64,000 nucleotides of DNA from the NCBI RefSeq assembly GCF_002272945.1, contig NZ_NQMN01000001.1:1-64000 (forward strand), given 5' to 3'. The notes under the pieces were generated by a model. The model saw nothing but the letters and a program-made list of their open reading frames with translations. It made no database searches and was not told the DNA's origin. Positions 42,575 through 54,341 of this stretch are shown here, piece after piece. The DNA is from Mycoplasmopsis agassizii. GTDB lineage: Bacteria > Bacillota_I > Bacilli_A > Mycoplasmatales > Metamycoplasmataceae. The number at the start of each line of letters is the position of its first letter. Within the stretch, counting starts at the first letter, position 1. The position numbers were made by a program, and so were the translations under genes.

Positions 42575-43738
42575 TTATGATTGAGAAAAAGTTAATAATT
42601 TTTCTCTGTAATATTCATATTGTTGTCTTCTCATTTTGATTTCTGCAGGTAAACCTTCTTTTATATCTGAAGTTAATTTGCTGAATTTATCTAAGATGTT
42701 GACAATGCGGCTTTGTTCTGTTAGTGGAGGAAGTGGTACTAAAATTTTGTTTAATATATCTTTATAAATACTAGGAATTGCAGAACCTATTTTTTGCCCA
42801 TTGATTTCATATTCTTTAGATTTTAGATAATAAAATAAGAATTTGTTTGTTGTTTTTTCACTTGAGGATTTAACTGTGTAACAATGACCCGTGCATCAAA
42901 AGTTGGTATCAATTCAATTAACAAAACCTGCGTAAACACCATCTTTTGCGATAGCAATTCCACTCTCAGAATTATAGTCATGATATCTGCCAGTTGGTTT
43001 ATAACCACCACCCATTACAGGATAAAGGTTATCTTCATTCATCTTATCTTTAGTAAGTTCGACACCTGAATTTATTTTTGCAATTTCACTCAATTTTGAA
43101 AATTCAACATTTTCTGCTTTTTCACCTTCAAAATTTAATAGATGATGTAGGTAGTAATTGTATTGTTTGTTTCTAGCTTCCAGCTCCGCTTCCAGCTCCG
43201 CTTCCAGCTCCGCTTCCAGCTCCGCTTCCAGCTCCGCTTCCAGCTCCGCTTCCAGCCTAGAGAATTCATCTAAGATATTTACTATCTTATTTTGAATTTC
43301 TGTAGATGGAAGTAAAACTACCAGTTTATTTAGTGTTTCTTTATAAATACTAGGAATTGCTGAACCCTGTTTTTGTTTTTTAATTTCATACTCTTTAGAC
43401 TTCAAAAAGTAATATAAATATTTGTCTGTTGTTTTTTCGTTTAAAGCTTTAATTGTATAACAATGACCTGTACATCAAAAATTTGTGTCAATTCAGTTTA
43501 TAAAACCTGCATATACTCCATCTTTTGCGATAGCAATTCCGCTTTCAGAATTAAATGAATGATATCTTCCTGTTGCTTTAAAGCCACCACCCATTACAGG
43601 ATATTGATATTCATCATTCATCTTATCTTTAGTTAATTCAACACCTGCTTTGATTAAAGCGATATCTTCTAGTTTTACTGATTCAACTTTCTTATTTTCA
43701 ATCTCTTCTTTAATTAATTTCAAAATATTTTCATTCAT
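42575..43738 (-). CDS. hsdS: Type I restriction-modification specificity subunit
   Basis: A 387-residue S subunit with two target recognition domains that are strikingly alike. Both start VELTKDKMN, then YPVMGGG, GRYH, SESGIAIAKDGVYAGF and WIDTNFWCTGHCYT (residues about 33-155 and 226-350). By eye about three quarters of positions match. Two like domains read two like half-sites, so the target should be an inverted repeat. Between the halves is a repeated LEAE segment (about residues 161-186), the spacer helix that sets the distance between half-sites. The gene diverges from hsdM. TAGGAATT precedes the ATG. Confidence 0.92.
43175..43256. repeat. GC-rich 12-base tandem repeat in the hsdS spacer helix
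   Basis: The unit GCTTCCAGCTCC is repeated six times perfectly plus a partial copy, encoding (LEAE)n on the minus strand. It is far richer in G and C than its surroundings. It is analogous to the TAEL repeats of EcoR124I, whose number sets the spacer length in the target. Slippage in steps of 12 bases would retain the frame. Confidence 0.9.
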
Positions 43739-43850
43739 ATAATTCCTACCTTAAATATTATTTTAATAATTATCCTTATTTAGTTTAATAGGCTAAACAT
43801 CACTATTAATTGTACCTAAATTTAAACGTTAATTTTAAGTTAATATGGTT

Positions 43851-43856
43851 TATAAT
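43851..43856 (+). promoter_or_regulatory. -10 box TATAAT of the hsdM-hsdR operon
   Basis: TATAAT lies 36 bases upstream of the hsdM ATG within the 154-base divergent region shared with hsdS; AAAGAGG serves as ribosome binding site. Confidence 0.5.
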
Positions 43857-43892
43857 TTTAATTAAAGATAATTCATATTTAAAGAGGTTTTT

Positions 43893-45527
43893 ATGGACAC
43901 TAAAAAAGAACAAGAACGTGCTGAATTACACAGAACAATTTGAGAAATAGCAAATGATTTAAGAGGTGCTGTTAGTGGTTGAGATTTTAAACAATATGTT
44001 TTAGGAATGATGTTCTATCGTTTTATATCTGAAAATATTACAAATTCAATAAACAAAAATGAACACGACTCTGGATACACTGATTTCAATTATGCTAATT
44101 TAAGTGATGAAGAAGCTAACAAAGACGATGTAAGAGAAGACATAATTAATGAAAAAGGTTTTTTTATTTTACCTAGTCAACTTTTTGAAAACGTTATTAA
44201 AAATGCTGATGAAGACAAACTAAATATAACTCTTGGAGAAATTTTTAAAAGCATTGAATCATCAGCTAATGGAAAACCGTCAGAGAAAAATATTAAAGGT
44301 TTATTTGCAGATGTTGATGTTAATTCATCAAGACTTGGTAAAACAGATAAAGAAAAAAATGCTAGACTTAAGAAAATAATGGTTTCAATTAAAAACTGAA
44401 AAATTGGTAATTATTCAGATAATACAATTGATGCATTTGGTGATGCTTATGAATATTTGATGGGTATGTATGCTGCAGATGGTGGTAAATTAGGTGGAGA
44501 ATTTTTTACTCCTCAAGAGGTTAGCGAATTATTAGTTAGATTAACTCTAATTGATTTTACTAATAAGAAAGTCGATGAAAACGGCAATGTCACTGATGTT
44601 CCTTATAAATCAAATGTTGCAAATGTTTATGATCCAGCATGTGGTTCTGGTTCATTATTATTGAAATATGCAAAATTCCTCGGTAAAGACAATATTGAAG
44701 GTTTTTATGGACAAGAAATCAATTTAACTACTTTTAACTTAGCTAGAATAAATATGTTCTTGCATGACATTAGTTATGATAGATTCAATATTGCATACGG
44801 AGACACATTGATATCTCCTGATAAAGAACTTTTAACTTTAAAAGAGAGTGAAAAAATTAAAATAGATGCTGTGGTTTCTAATCCACCATATTCAATAAAA
44901 TGGGATGGTGATAGAAATCCATTGTTAGCAAGTGACAAAAGATTTAATCCCGCAACAGTACTTGCCCCAAAATCAAACGCAGATTATGCTTTTATAATGC
45001 ATATTTTATATTTATTATCGCAAAGTGGAACAGCTGCGATTGTTGAGTTTCCAGGTATTTTGTATCGTAAAGGTGCTGAAGCAACAATTAGAAAATATTT
45101 AGTTCGTGAGAATCTTATAGATTCTATTATCCAACTACCAAAAGATTTATTTTTTGGTACTACAATCTCTACTGTAGTTATGATACTTAGAAAAAATAAA
45201 GCAAATGATAACAAAATCCTTTTTGTTGATGCAAGTAACGAGTTTGTTAAAGCTGGAAAAGGCAATAAGTTAAATAGTGAAAATATTAACAAAATTCTTG
45301 ATGTAATTAGATTTAAAAAAGAAGAGAAGAATTTTTCTAAATACGTATCATATGATGAAATAGTTGATAAAGGTTATAACTTATCTGTTAATACATATGT
45401 TGAAAAAGAAGATAAAAGAGAGGTAATTAATATTAAAGAACTTAATACTGAAATTAGCAGTATTGTTCATAAAACTAATTATTTAAGAAATTCTATTGAT
45501 CAAATTGTTAAGGAAATTGAAAACTAA
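43893..45527 (+). CDS. hsdM: Type I restriction-modification methyltransferase subunit
   Basis: A 544-residue N6-adenine methyltransferase. The N-terminal HsdM helical domain (TIWEIANDLRGAVSGWDFKQ) is followed by the SAM-binding motif DPACGSGSLLL (about 247-257) and catalytic VVSNPPYS (about 329-336). It should act as an M2S complex with the divergent hsdS product to methylate the target and, with HsdR, to restrict unmodified DNA. The hsdR gene starts 27 bases after its stop. One Trp (IKWDGD) is TGG; the others read are UGA. Confidence 0.95.
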
Positions 45528-45554
45528 TATTTTAATTTCAGAAATCAGGAAGTA

Positions 45555-48500
45555 ATGACAAATAATAAATTTAAGACTATTTTTAGATCTGGTATTTGAA
45601 CTCTGGCAGGATCATATCCTCAAAAAGACTACATTCCAGAATATAAATCTGAATTGGAACTAGAAAAAAGTTTTATCAAGCAATTGGGTGATCAAGGTAT
45701 TGTGCACCTAGATTTTGTAAAGGAAAAAAAGTCATTACTTTCAAATCTTAGAGAACAAATTGAAAAATTAAATGATTATACATTTAGTGATAATGACTGA
45801 GAAAACTTTCTAAACACTTACCTTAACAAGGTTAATGATTCTATTAAAGAAAAAGCAAAAAAAATTCAAGATGACTACTACCATTCCTTTCAAGAGGAAA
45901 AAACAGGAAAATGGCAACGTATTGAAATAATAAATAAAAAAAATCTTAGTGCCAATAGTCTACAAGTTATTAATCAGTACAAAGCTCAAGGACCAATTAA
46001 AAACAGATATGATGTGACGATTTTAGTCAATGGTTTACCACTTGTTCATATTGAACTTAAAAAACCTAATGTTAATATTAAAGAAGCCTTCAATCAGATA
46101 AATAGATATCAAAATGATAGTTTTGGAGAAGATAGCAGATTATTTGAGTACGTTCAAATTTTTGTCATTTCAAATGGTTCAAAAACAAAATATTATTCTA
46201 ATACAGTTAGAGACAGAGTGGTTTCAGAATCGGGATCTACACATGATAGAACAAAAACTAGTAACTCATATGGATTTACTAGTTTTTGAGCTGATTCTGA
46301 AAACATAAATATTTATGGATTAAGTGATTTTACATCAACATTTTTTTCACGAAATACTCTTTTGAACATATTAACAAAATATTGTATTTTCACAAGTGAA
46401 GAATCTCTTTTGGTAATGAGACCATATCAAATTGAAGCAACTGAAAATATTATAAAAAAAATTGAGTGAGCAAAAAATAATAAGTATAGTCCAAAAGATT
46501 CAGGTGGCTATATATGACATACAACTGGTTCTGGAAAAACTTTAACTTCGTTTAAAACTGCAGTTCTTGCGAAAGATTTAGAATATATCAAAAAAGTTCT
46601 TTTTGTAGTTGACAGAAAAGATTTAGATTTTCAAACAATGAAGGAATATGATAAATTTCAAAAAAATGCTGCAAATAGTACTTCTAGTACAAGGCAACTA
46701 AAAGAAAAACTAGATTCTGTAGATGATGAAGATAAAATTATTATTACTACAATACAAAAATTAAGTAACTTTGTTAATAGTAATAAATCTCATCCTGTTT
46801 ATAAAGAACATGTAGTTATAATCTTTGATGAGTGTCATCGTTCACAATTTGGTGAAATGCACAAAGCAATTACTACTTCATTTAAAAGATATTACTTATT
46901 TGGTTTCACAGGTACACCAATATTTGCTAAAAATGCTCAGCTAATGACAACTGAGCAACTTTTTGGTAAACCTCTTCACACTTACACAATTGTAAATGCA
47001 ATAAAAGACAAAAATGTTCTGCCTTTCAATTTACATAATACAGTTGTTGCTAAAGTAAAAGGTAATGCTAGCGAAAGCGAAAAAGCCATTAGAGCGATAT
47101 ATCAAGATGAAGGCAAAAAAGGTCAAAAAATTGAGAAGATAACTGAATTTATTTTAGAGTACTTTAACTCAATGACTTTAAGACATACTGCTCAATTTGA
47201 ATTAAAAGTTACAGAAAATGTAGATGAATATGTTAGTTCATCTAACAAGTATCGTAATCATGAACATAGTGAAAAAATGAAACAAATGAAGCCTTTAATT
47301 AGAGGAAATAAAATTGTAAAAGGTTTTAATTCCATTTTAGCTGTTGAATCAATTAAAGATGCAATTATTTATTATCAACAATTTAAATTGCAACAGGAAA
47401 AATTTGAAGAATCAACAAGGCTGAAAGTAGCAATGATATATAGTTTTGCTCCTAATGTGCAACTAGAAGATGGCGAAATGGCTGAAGAAAATAATGACGA
47501 TGCAGGTGCTCTTCCTAAGGATCAACGAGTCGCATTAGAAGAAGCAATAAATGATTACTACAAGTTATTTGGGAAAAGCGGTAGTGAAGAAATTAATAAT
47601 GAGCCACATGAAGGTTTTCATTACACTAGTGGCGAAAACTTTCAGAACTACTATAAAAACGTTAGTGAAAGAATGAAAAACAAAGAAATTGATTTGTTAA
47701 TTGTTGTAAATATGTTTCTTACTGGTTTTGATGCAACAGCATTGAATACTTTATGACTTGACAAAAATCTTAAAATGCATAGTTTAATTCAAGCTTTTTC
47801 TAGAACTAATAGAATATTAAATGAAAGCAAGCAGTTTGGAAATATAGTTTCATTTAGAAATATTCAAGAAAATGTAGATGAAGCCATAAAATTATTTGGT
47901 GATGAAAATGCTAAAGGTATTGTACTACTAAAATCATTTGATGAATATTATTATGGTGCTGATGGATATAAAGAATTGGTAAGTGAATTGAAAAGCAAAT
48001 TTCCTAATATTCATTCAATTGAAAGTAACGAGCAAAAAAGAGCATTTATAAGCACTTTTAATAAAATTTTAAAACTGAGAAATATTTTAAGAACATTTCC
48101 TGAAGATTTTAAAAATGATAACTTGCTTACTAGAGGTGAATTAGATTATTACCAAGGTATTTATAACGAGGAATACCATGAATGAAAAGAACGTTCTAGA
48201 CAAAGTGATGTTTTTATTGTTAATGAGTATCTAGATTTTGAAATAAGTTTATTGAAATCTGTTTCATATGATTTTGATCATATAAGTAAATTATTAATTG
48301 AAAATATTGAATCACCAAATGATGAAGATGTTGAAGAAACTGTTAAACAAATTATAAATGCTTCAATAGGACTTAGAAGTAAAAAAGATTTATTAATTGC
48401 TTTTATAAGATTGATCAATGCTAATGGAGAACTTAAGGAACTTAATAGACAAGAAAAAAAAGAATTTATTTATAACAGTTGAATCGAGTTTCTTAAGAAA

Positions 48501-48749
48501 GAAAAAAGCGATGCGATTGAAAAGTTAATTAAAGAATATAAACTTAGACACAAACAAACTATTAAATTCATAGATATGTGCTTTGAGAGAAAACAATTAG
48601 TGGATTATGGACAAGCATTTTCCAAAATTTTCGAATCAAGTCCTAGATTTGTTAAAGATGAAAAAGGTGAATCCATAGGAGCAAAAAGAAGAAAAGAAGT
48701 TTTATTAGCTTTAAATAAATATTTTGAAAAATTTAAAGATTTTAATTAA
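45555..48749 (+). CDS. hsdR: Type I restriction endonuclease/translocase subunit
   Basis: A 1064-residue HsdR. The N-terminal nuclease core shows HIELKKP (E167, K169). The SF2 motor has Walker A TTGSGKTL (TGSGKT 324-329), DEAD-box variant DECH (425-428), FGFTGTPIF, and motif VI-like QAFSRTNRIL. The C-terminal ~300 residues are helical and bind the methyltransferase core. The frame is intact, so the type I system looks functional. AGGAAG precedes the ATG. One Trp (GKWQRI) is TGG. Confidence 0.95.
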
Positions 48750-48830
48750 AAAATAATAATTTAATATAGCCTCAAAATTCCCATATAAAATTTAAGATAA
48801 TCTTTAAGAAATGCTTTCAAAGGAATTATA

Positions 48831-50483
48831 ATGAATATTATTGATGAACTAAAAATCCCATTGTGGTCTTATGATGAATCTAGTTTAAATTCATCAAATA
48901 ATTTTTATATTGAAAATATAAATCAAAAAAAACAACAAATAAAAGATTATTTTAGTAAAAAGACACTCTCATCAATAACAAATATGGATGATTTCATCGA
49001 TTATTTGTTCATATGGAGCATAAAATATTTAAAAACAACTTTCAAAAATGATGAATTTTCATTATCCAATATGTTTTCAAAAATTAAAACTGATAGAATG
49101 TCTGCTAGTAATTTTTTGAATAAGAATTTTCGTGAAATACTTACTGCAAATAGTTATTTTGCTAATAAATACGATGATCAAAGATTAAAGAAATTGACTA
49201 TCAAGATGATTTTTAAAAATTTTAATCTTTATAAAAATATTATTTCACAAATAGAGAATGATTTCGGATGAATTATAATTGAGTATATTGTTTATTGTGA
49301 AAATTATTATAGTAAGCATGACAATCGATTTTCTAAAATTTTAAAAAGTAGAAATTATAAAAAATATTTTTTGAACGAGAACCTATACAACACATTTTCA
49401 ATGCTGTCAAATTCAAGGAAAAAATTTGTTAGAGAATTCTTAAATGAAAAAGCAAAAGATGTATATTCGAGTTTAATTATTGAAATAGAGAAAGTAACGG
49501 AAGATAATTACCCAAGTGTTTGACAAAATTTGTCTACTTTTTTAAATATGAATAAAAATAAATATTTCAATTCAATTCCGATTTCAGAAATAGATTACCT
49601 TAAAAGAAGATCTCATGAACTAACTTTTTCTGTGGGTGCAAAATATTTAATAAAAGTTCCAATAGATATAGATAAAAAAGAATTAGAAGAATCAATCTCA
49701 TTTGTTAAAGAACAATCAAAAGGTTCGATGTCTAATCTTTTATTTATTTTTTTTACACACAAACTAGAAAATAACAAATGAATCAGCAAATTTGTTTCTG
49801 ATAAAGAAAGTAATACAAATTTATATGATGTTTTAGGAGCAGGATTAGAAAATGATTTGTTTTTTACTCCTTCTTATAAGGATAAAATAAAAGATTATAT
49901 TGATAGAACTTCTAATTATATTTCACAAATTATAACCAGCGAAGATAGCTCTAATAATTTAGAGAACTTTTTGAATGCAGGCATTTTCAATATAGGAAAA
50001 TATTTTAATGATATAAACTCCGATTTATTAGATTCAGTTAATGGTTTCTTCGGTTATTTTGTTTCATATTTGTCATACAGGGGTGAATATGAAGATACAC
50101 ATAAATATGAGTGCTACACTCTTTCGATGTTTGTTGTTACATTAATTGAAAGAATTATCAGGCTAGTATTCACAAAAATTTATCCTGAATCTCATTCGAG
50201 ATCTTATACTCTTGGAAGGATGCTTAAAACATCTAATGAAGATGGTTCAAAATATGAAAATCTTTTAACTGAAGTTATTGATATTAATTTAGTAAAAGCA
50301 CTTGAATACCATCTCTTAAGAACACAAGATAGTAAAATTGGTATGAACATTAGAAACAACCTGATGCATAACCAAAACATAGTATTTTCAACTATCCTTA
50401 ATTCTTACTTATTGAGAATTTTTTTCTTATTCCTATCATTAATAAATTCTCTTAATTTTTATATCCTAAAAAAAATAGTCTAA
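48831..50483 (+). CDS. Hypothetical protein with C-terminal RNxLMH motif (DUF4209/HEPN-like), 550 aa
   Basis: A 550-residue, mostly helical soluble protein starting directly downstream of hsdR with AAAGGAATT before the ATG. The last ~150 residues contain CYTLSMFVVTLIERIIR, a SYTLGRML segment, and IRNNLMHNQN (R508 to H513) followed by a hydrophobic helix. The R-N-x-x-x-H pattern and its helical setting resemble DUF4209 and HEPN domains, the latter being RNases in many toxin and defence systems. The first two Trp codons (LWSYD, IWSIK) are TGG. The gene and its truncated relative at 50538 share this C-terminal domain only. An RNase or defence role is inferred. Confidence 0.7.
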
Positions 50484-50537
50484 TATAAATGTTTTTGTTT
50501 TCAATTTGGTGTAAGTTTCTCTGTTATTATTTCTTAT

Positions 50538-51335
50538 ATGGAAATTAACGAAATTGATTTAGACAATTTTTTTGACACTGAAATTCCAGAATTACTTGTA
50601 TTGGGATTTACACATTCAATGGACTTTAATAATCGTGTCTTTATAAATATTTTTAGTGGACTATTTGATAATGATTCTGGTAATGATCACAAAGTAATAA
50701 ATGAAAAGGTTTATCCTGTTATGATAAAAATGACTGGATTAATAAGGAAAATATTAAGCAATCAAAAATATAAAAAAATAATCAGAAATTATTTCGAAAT
50801 TAATTTATTAATTTTAGATAAGGAAGAAAATAAGGAGAAGCTCGAACTTTGACCATCTTTTAATGGCTTTTTTGAGAAACTTTCCGAAAATGTTTCAAAA
50901 AGTAAGAATTCTTACAATAATAAAGATAAATATGATTGCTATGTTATGTCAATGTTCATCATTTCCTTAATTGAAAAAATATTAAGACATCTTGCCACTA
51001 AAAATAGTGATAACATAGAAATAGTTGATCATTAAGATTTCACTCTTAATGCAATTTTGGGAAAAAATAATAAATTAAGTGATCATATAAATCATATCTT
51101 TGAAGAGGTGATTGGAATAGAGACTATTAAGATTTTAAGATATGAACTTGTAAATGATCCTGATAAGGAGATAACAAATAATTTCAGAAATAGACTAATG
51201 CATGGTAGAAATATTGAATTTTCATCCCTAGATAGTTTATTACTACTACATATATTTTATCTCTTTATGATGGTCATAAACAGTTTTGTTGCATATAACT
51301 CAAACATAGAAGGAAAGAAAATAAAAAAATTTTAA
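50538..51335 (+). pseudogene. Paralogous DUF4209/HEPN-like gene interrupted by a stop codon
   Basis: The frame is open from 50538 but has a TAA at 51033-51035, after which the same frame continues to 51335. The product up to the stop is 165 residues; the second part contains DFTLNAIL, IKILRYEL and FRNRLMHGRN, matching SYTLGRML, VKALEYHL and IRNNLMHNQN of the protein at 48831-50483. The stop therefore cuts off the catalytic-type RNxLMH motif of a once intact ~265-residue protein. It is either inactivated or, less likely, restarted at the TTG at 51057. No ribosome binding site supports such a restart. Confidence 0.75.
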
Positions 51336-51351
51336 ATTTTATATGTTAATC

Positions 51352-51379
51352 AAAAAAATCAGCTTTCACGCTGATTTTT
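51352..51379 (-). terminator. Terminator of hisS-aspS operon
   Basis: On the minus strand AAAATCAGC and GCTGATTTT flank GTGAAA and are followed by a T run. The stem overlaps the aspS stop codon. Confidence 0.8.
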
Positions 51380-53081
51380 ATTTACTCTTAATTTCTAAGA
51401 AAACTTCATCAAGTTGTTCTTTAGTCACTTCTGAAGGTGAGCCTGTAAGTAAGTCTTGTGCTTTTGAATTTTTAGGAAAGGCAATTACATCTCTAATACT
51501 TTCACTTTTAGTTGCGATCATAATCATTCTTTCTAAACCAAAAGCAATTCCACAATGTGGTGGTAAACCATATTTAAATGAATTAATAAAGAAACCAAAT
51601 TGGTTTTCTATCTGTTCATCAGTCAAACCAATTTTTTCAAAGATTTTTCTTTGAATGTCATAGCTATAAATACGTTCACTACCACCTGCTGCTTCAAAAC
51701 CATTTAAAACTAGATCATAGGCTCTGGCTCTAGTTTTAACAAAATCTAGTTCACCATTTACTAATGTATCTTTATCATACATTGTAAAAGCATGATGAGC
51801 AGGTCCATAAGTATCTGTTTTTTCATCATATTCAAATAAAGGTCAATTTACTATTCAAGTAAATTTATATTTATCATCTGAACTTAATTTAAATAATAAA
51901 TTAAGTTCATTTCTAACAGCACCTAGTGCTTGTTGGGTTTTCTCATAATTATCTTCAGCAACTATTAAAAAAGATTTAGTACTTGCTTGATAATGCTTAA
52001 TAATCTTATTAACTGATTCAAGATCTTTTTTAGCAAAGTTAGTATCTTTTAAGTCGCCATTTTCAACATTAAAATATCAAAGTATGTTAGCTCCATTTTT
52101 CTTAACTACTTGTTCTAAGAACTTATGATCTTTTTTAGTAATTAAATGATCACTAGCAATTAATTTAATATTTTGTTTTTTACTAATGATGTTGAATTCA
52201 GAATTAGTAAAAAACATACTTGCATCTTCAATTAAATATTTAAAGCGTAAGTCAGGTTTATCTGAACCATAATATTTAATTGCATGATCATAATCCATTC
52301 TTTGAAAAGGGATTTTGATATCAATACCAACTGCTTTAAAACCTGCCTGCACAGTTTCTTCAACAATTGCTTGTAAGATTTCAGGACTTTGAAATGACAT
52401 TTCAATATCAAGTTGACTAAATTCAGGTTGGCGATCTTTGCGCCCATCTTCATCTCTAAAAACACGAGCAACTTGATAATATTTTTCAAAACCAGAACTC
52501 ATTAAAAGTTGTTTAAAAAGCTGTGGACTTTGAGGCAAAGAATAAAAATGACCTGCTTTTCTAGTTGCAACTAAAAAGTCACGAGCACCTTCAGGTGTTG
52601 ATTTAGCTAGAATTGGAGTTTCAATTTCAATGAAGCCTTTTTCTTCTAATTTATTACGCATTGCCTTGATCATATGAAAACGTTTAACAAGAATGTCGTG
52701 ACTTTTAGGCTTTCTTAGTTCTAAATAACGATACTTACCTGATAGTTCTTCTTTAACATGATTATTGTCATCGATAACAAAAGGAAGTTCTTGTGCATAG
52801 TTTAAAACTTCTAATTCAGAAGCAATAATTTCAAATTTTCCAGTCTTGATTTTTTCATTTACATCTTTACGATTTTTTAAAATACCAGTAACTTTAATTA
52901 CACTTTCGTTAGAAATTTTTTGTTCTAAATCATTAACAACGATTTGAATAATTCCACTTTCATCTCTTAAATCAATGAAAGTTAATTTTCCAAAATTACG
53001 ATGTTGTTGCACTCATCCATAAACTTCAATTTCTTTTTCGAGAAACGATTCATTAATTTCTCCGTTATTAATTTTCTTCAT
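51378..53081 (-). CDS. aspS: Aspartyl-tRNA synthetase
   Basis: A 567-residue class II synthetase: an N-terminal OB anticodon-binding fold (EVYGWVQQHRNFGKLTFIDLRDESG), motif 2 YQVARVFRDEDGRKDRQPEFSQLD, a bacterial insertion domain, and motif 3 GIAFGLERMIM. It charges tRNA-Asp using ATP. I start it at the ATG at 53081, which restores the OB fold across a UGA Trp codon. This start lies 14 bases inside the end of hisS, so the two are coupled. The length is normal for the bacterial enzyme. Confidence 0.96.
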
Positions 53082-54330
53082 TTTGATCCTTTAATAATAT
53101 TTCTAATTGTTGATTTAAATTATGATTTTCAATTTCATAAATTAATTTTGATTGAGTATTTTTTAAGACAAATTCATTTAATTTTTCTTCATAAAAAATT
53201 AAATAAGATGCTTCCTTAATTTTCTTATTTTTGAAAGCTTTTTTATGCTCAATTATCTTTTCAATAATTTCAAAATCAACATCTTTAAATGCTAATTTTG
53301 AACGCATCATAATTAGATCTCAATACTCTTTTTCAGTTGTTGCATAAGCAACAATTTTTAATTTTTTAGACTCTTCAAAATTAATAATTTCAAGTAGTCT
53401 TTCTAATCCAAAAGCAAAGCCAACTCCAGGTGTATCTTGACCACCAATTTCTTTTAATAAATTGTTATATGAGCCCCCACCTAAAATAACTTTTTGTGCT
53501 CCTAATTGATCTGATTTATCTATAAATTCAAAAACTAAATCTTGGTAATAATCAAAACCTCTAACTAATTTTTGATTAACTTCAATTTCAATATTTTGAT
53601 CTAAATTTGTTTTCAAAATATTTAAAATATCTTCTAGTTTTTGTTTTGATTCATTGCTTAAATAATCAAACAAAATTGGAGCATTTTTAACAAAGTCTTT
53701 TTGTGCTTCAATTTTGTCATCTAGAATTCTTAATGCATTTTTCTCTAGTCTAGCTAATGATACTTCTTCTAGTTCATTAACATAATTTTGAAAATATCTT
53801 TTAAGTTCATTATTATAATTTTGTCTTTCATTAAAAGAACCTAATCAATTAATTTGAACTTTGTAATTAGTTATATTTAATGAATTTAAAAAGTCAATAG
53901 CAATTAAAATAACTTCTGCAAAATACTTAGAATCTGCATTTGTAAGTCATTCTATTCCACCTTGAAAAAACTGCCGAAAACGCCCTTTTTGGGGTCTTTC
54001 GTAACGAAACATAGGACCAAAATAAAATCCACGAAAAGGTATTTCATAATTATTTTCAGCAATTGCTCTTAAGACACTTGCAGTACCTTCTGGTCTTAAT
54101 GCAAGTTCACGATTTGCTTTATCTTTAAATTCATAAAGTTCTTTTTTTACAATGTCACTTAATTCACCAGTTGCTCTTTTAAATAAATCGCTTGTTTCGA
54201 ATATAGGTGTTTCAATATAATTAAAATTATATTTGTTCATTGTTTCAAAAAATTTACTACGAATTAATTCAAGTTTTTTTGCTTTAATTTCATAAAAATC
54301 TTGAACACCTTTTGCACGTGTATATTTCAT
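53068..54330 (-). CDS. hisS: Histidyl-tRNA synthetase
   Basis: A 420-residue class II synthetase. It has motif 1 around YIETPIFE, motif 2 MFRYERPQKGRFRQFFQ, the HisRS-specific LVRGFDYY, and motif 3 GVGFAFGLERLL, followed by an anticodon-binding domain (IVAYATTEKEYWDL onward). It attaches histidine to tRNA-His. It lies between a small membrane protein gene (11 bases upstream) and aspS, which overlaps its end by 14 bases. hisS-aspS pairing is common in Firmicutes and mollicutes. UGA codes for Trp at several places. Confidence 0.96.
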
Positions 54331-54341
54331 TTTTTAATTCC

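Noticed and set aside
43175-43256. 12-base GC-rich repeat as a foreign insertion or CRISPR remnant
   Set aside because: It is in frame in hsdS between the recognition domains and encodes the expected helical spacer.
51057-51335. Independent gene starting at TTG 51057
   Set aside because: No ribosome binding site precedes it and homology to the larger neighbour continues across the TAA, so it is better read as the second part of a broken gene.
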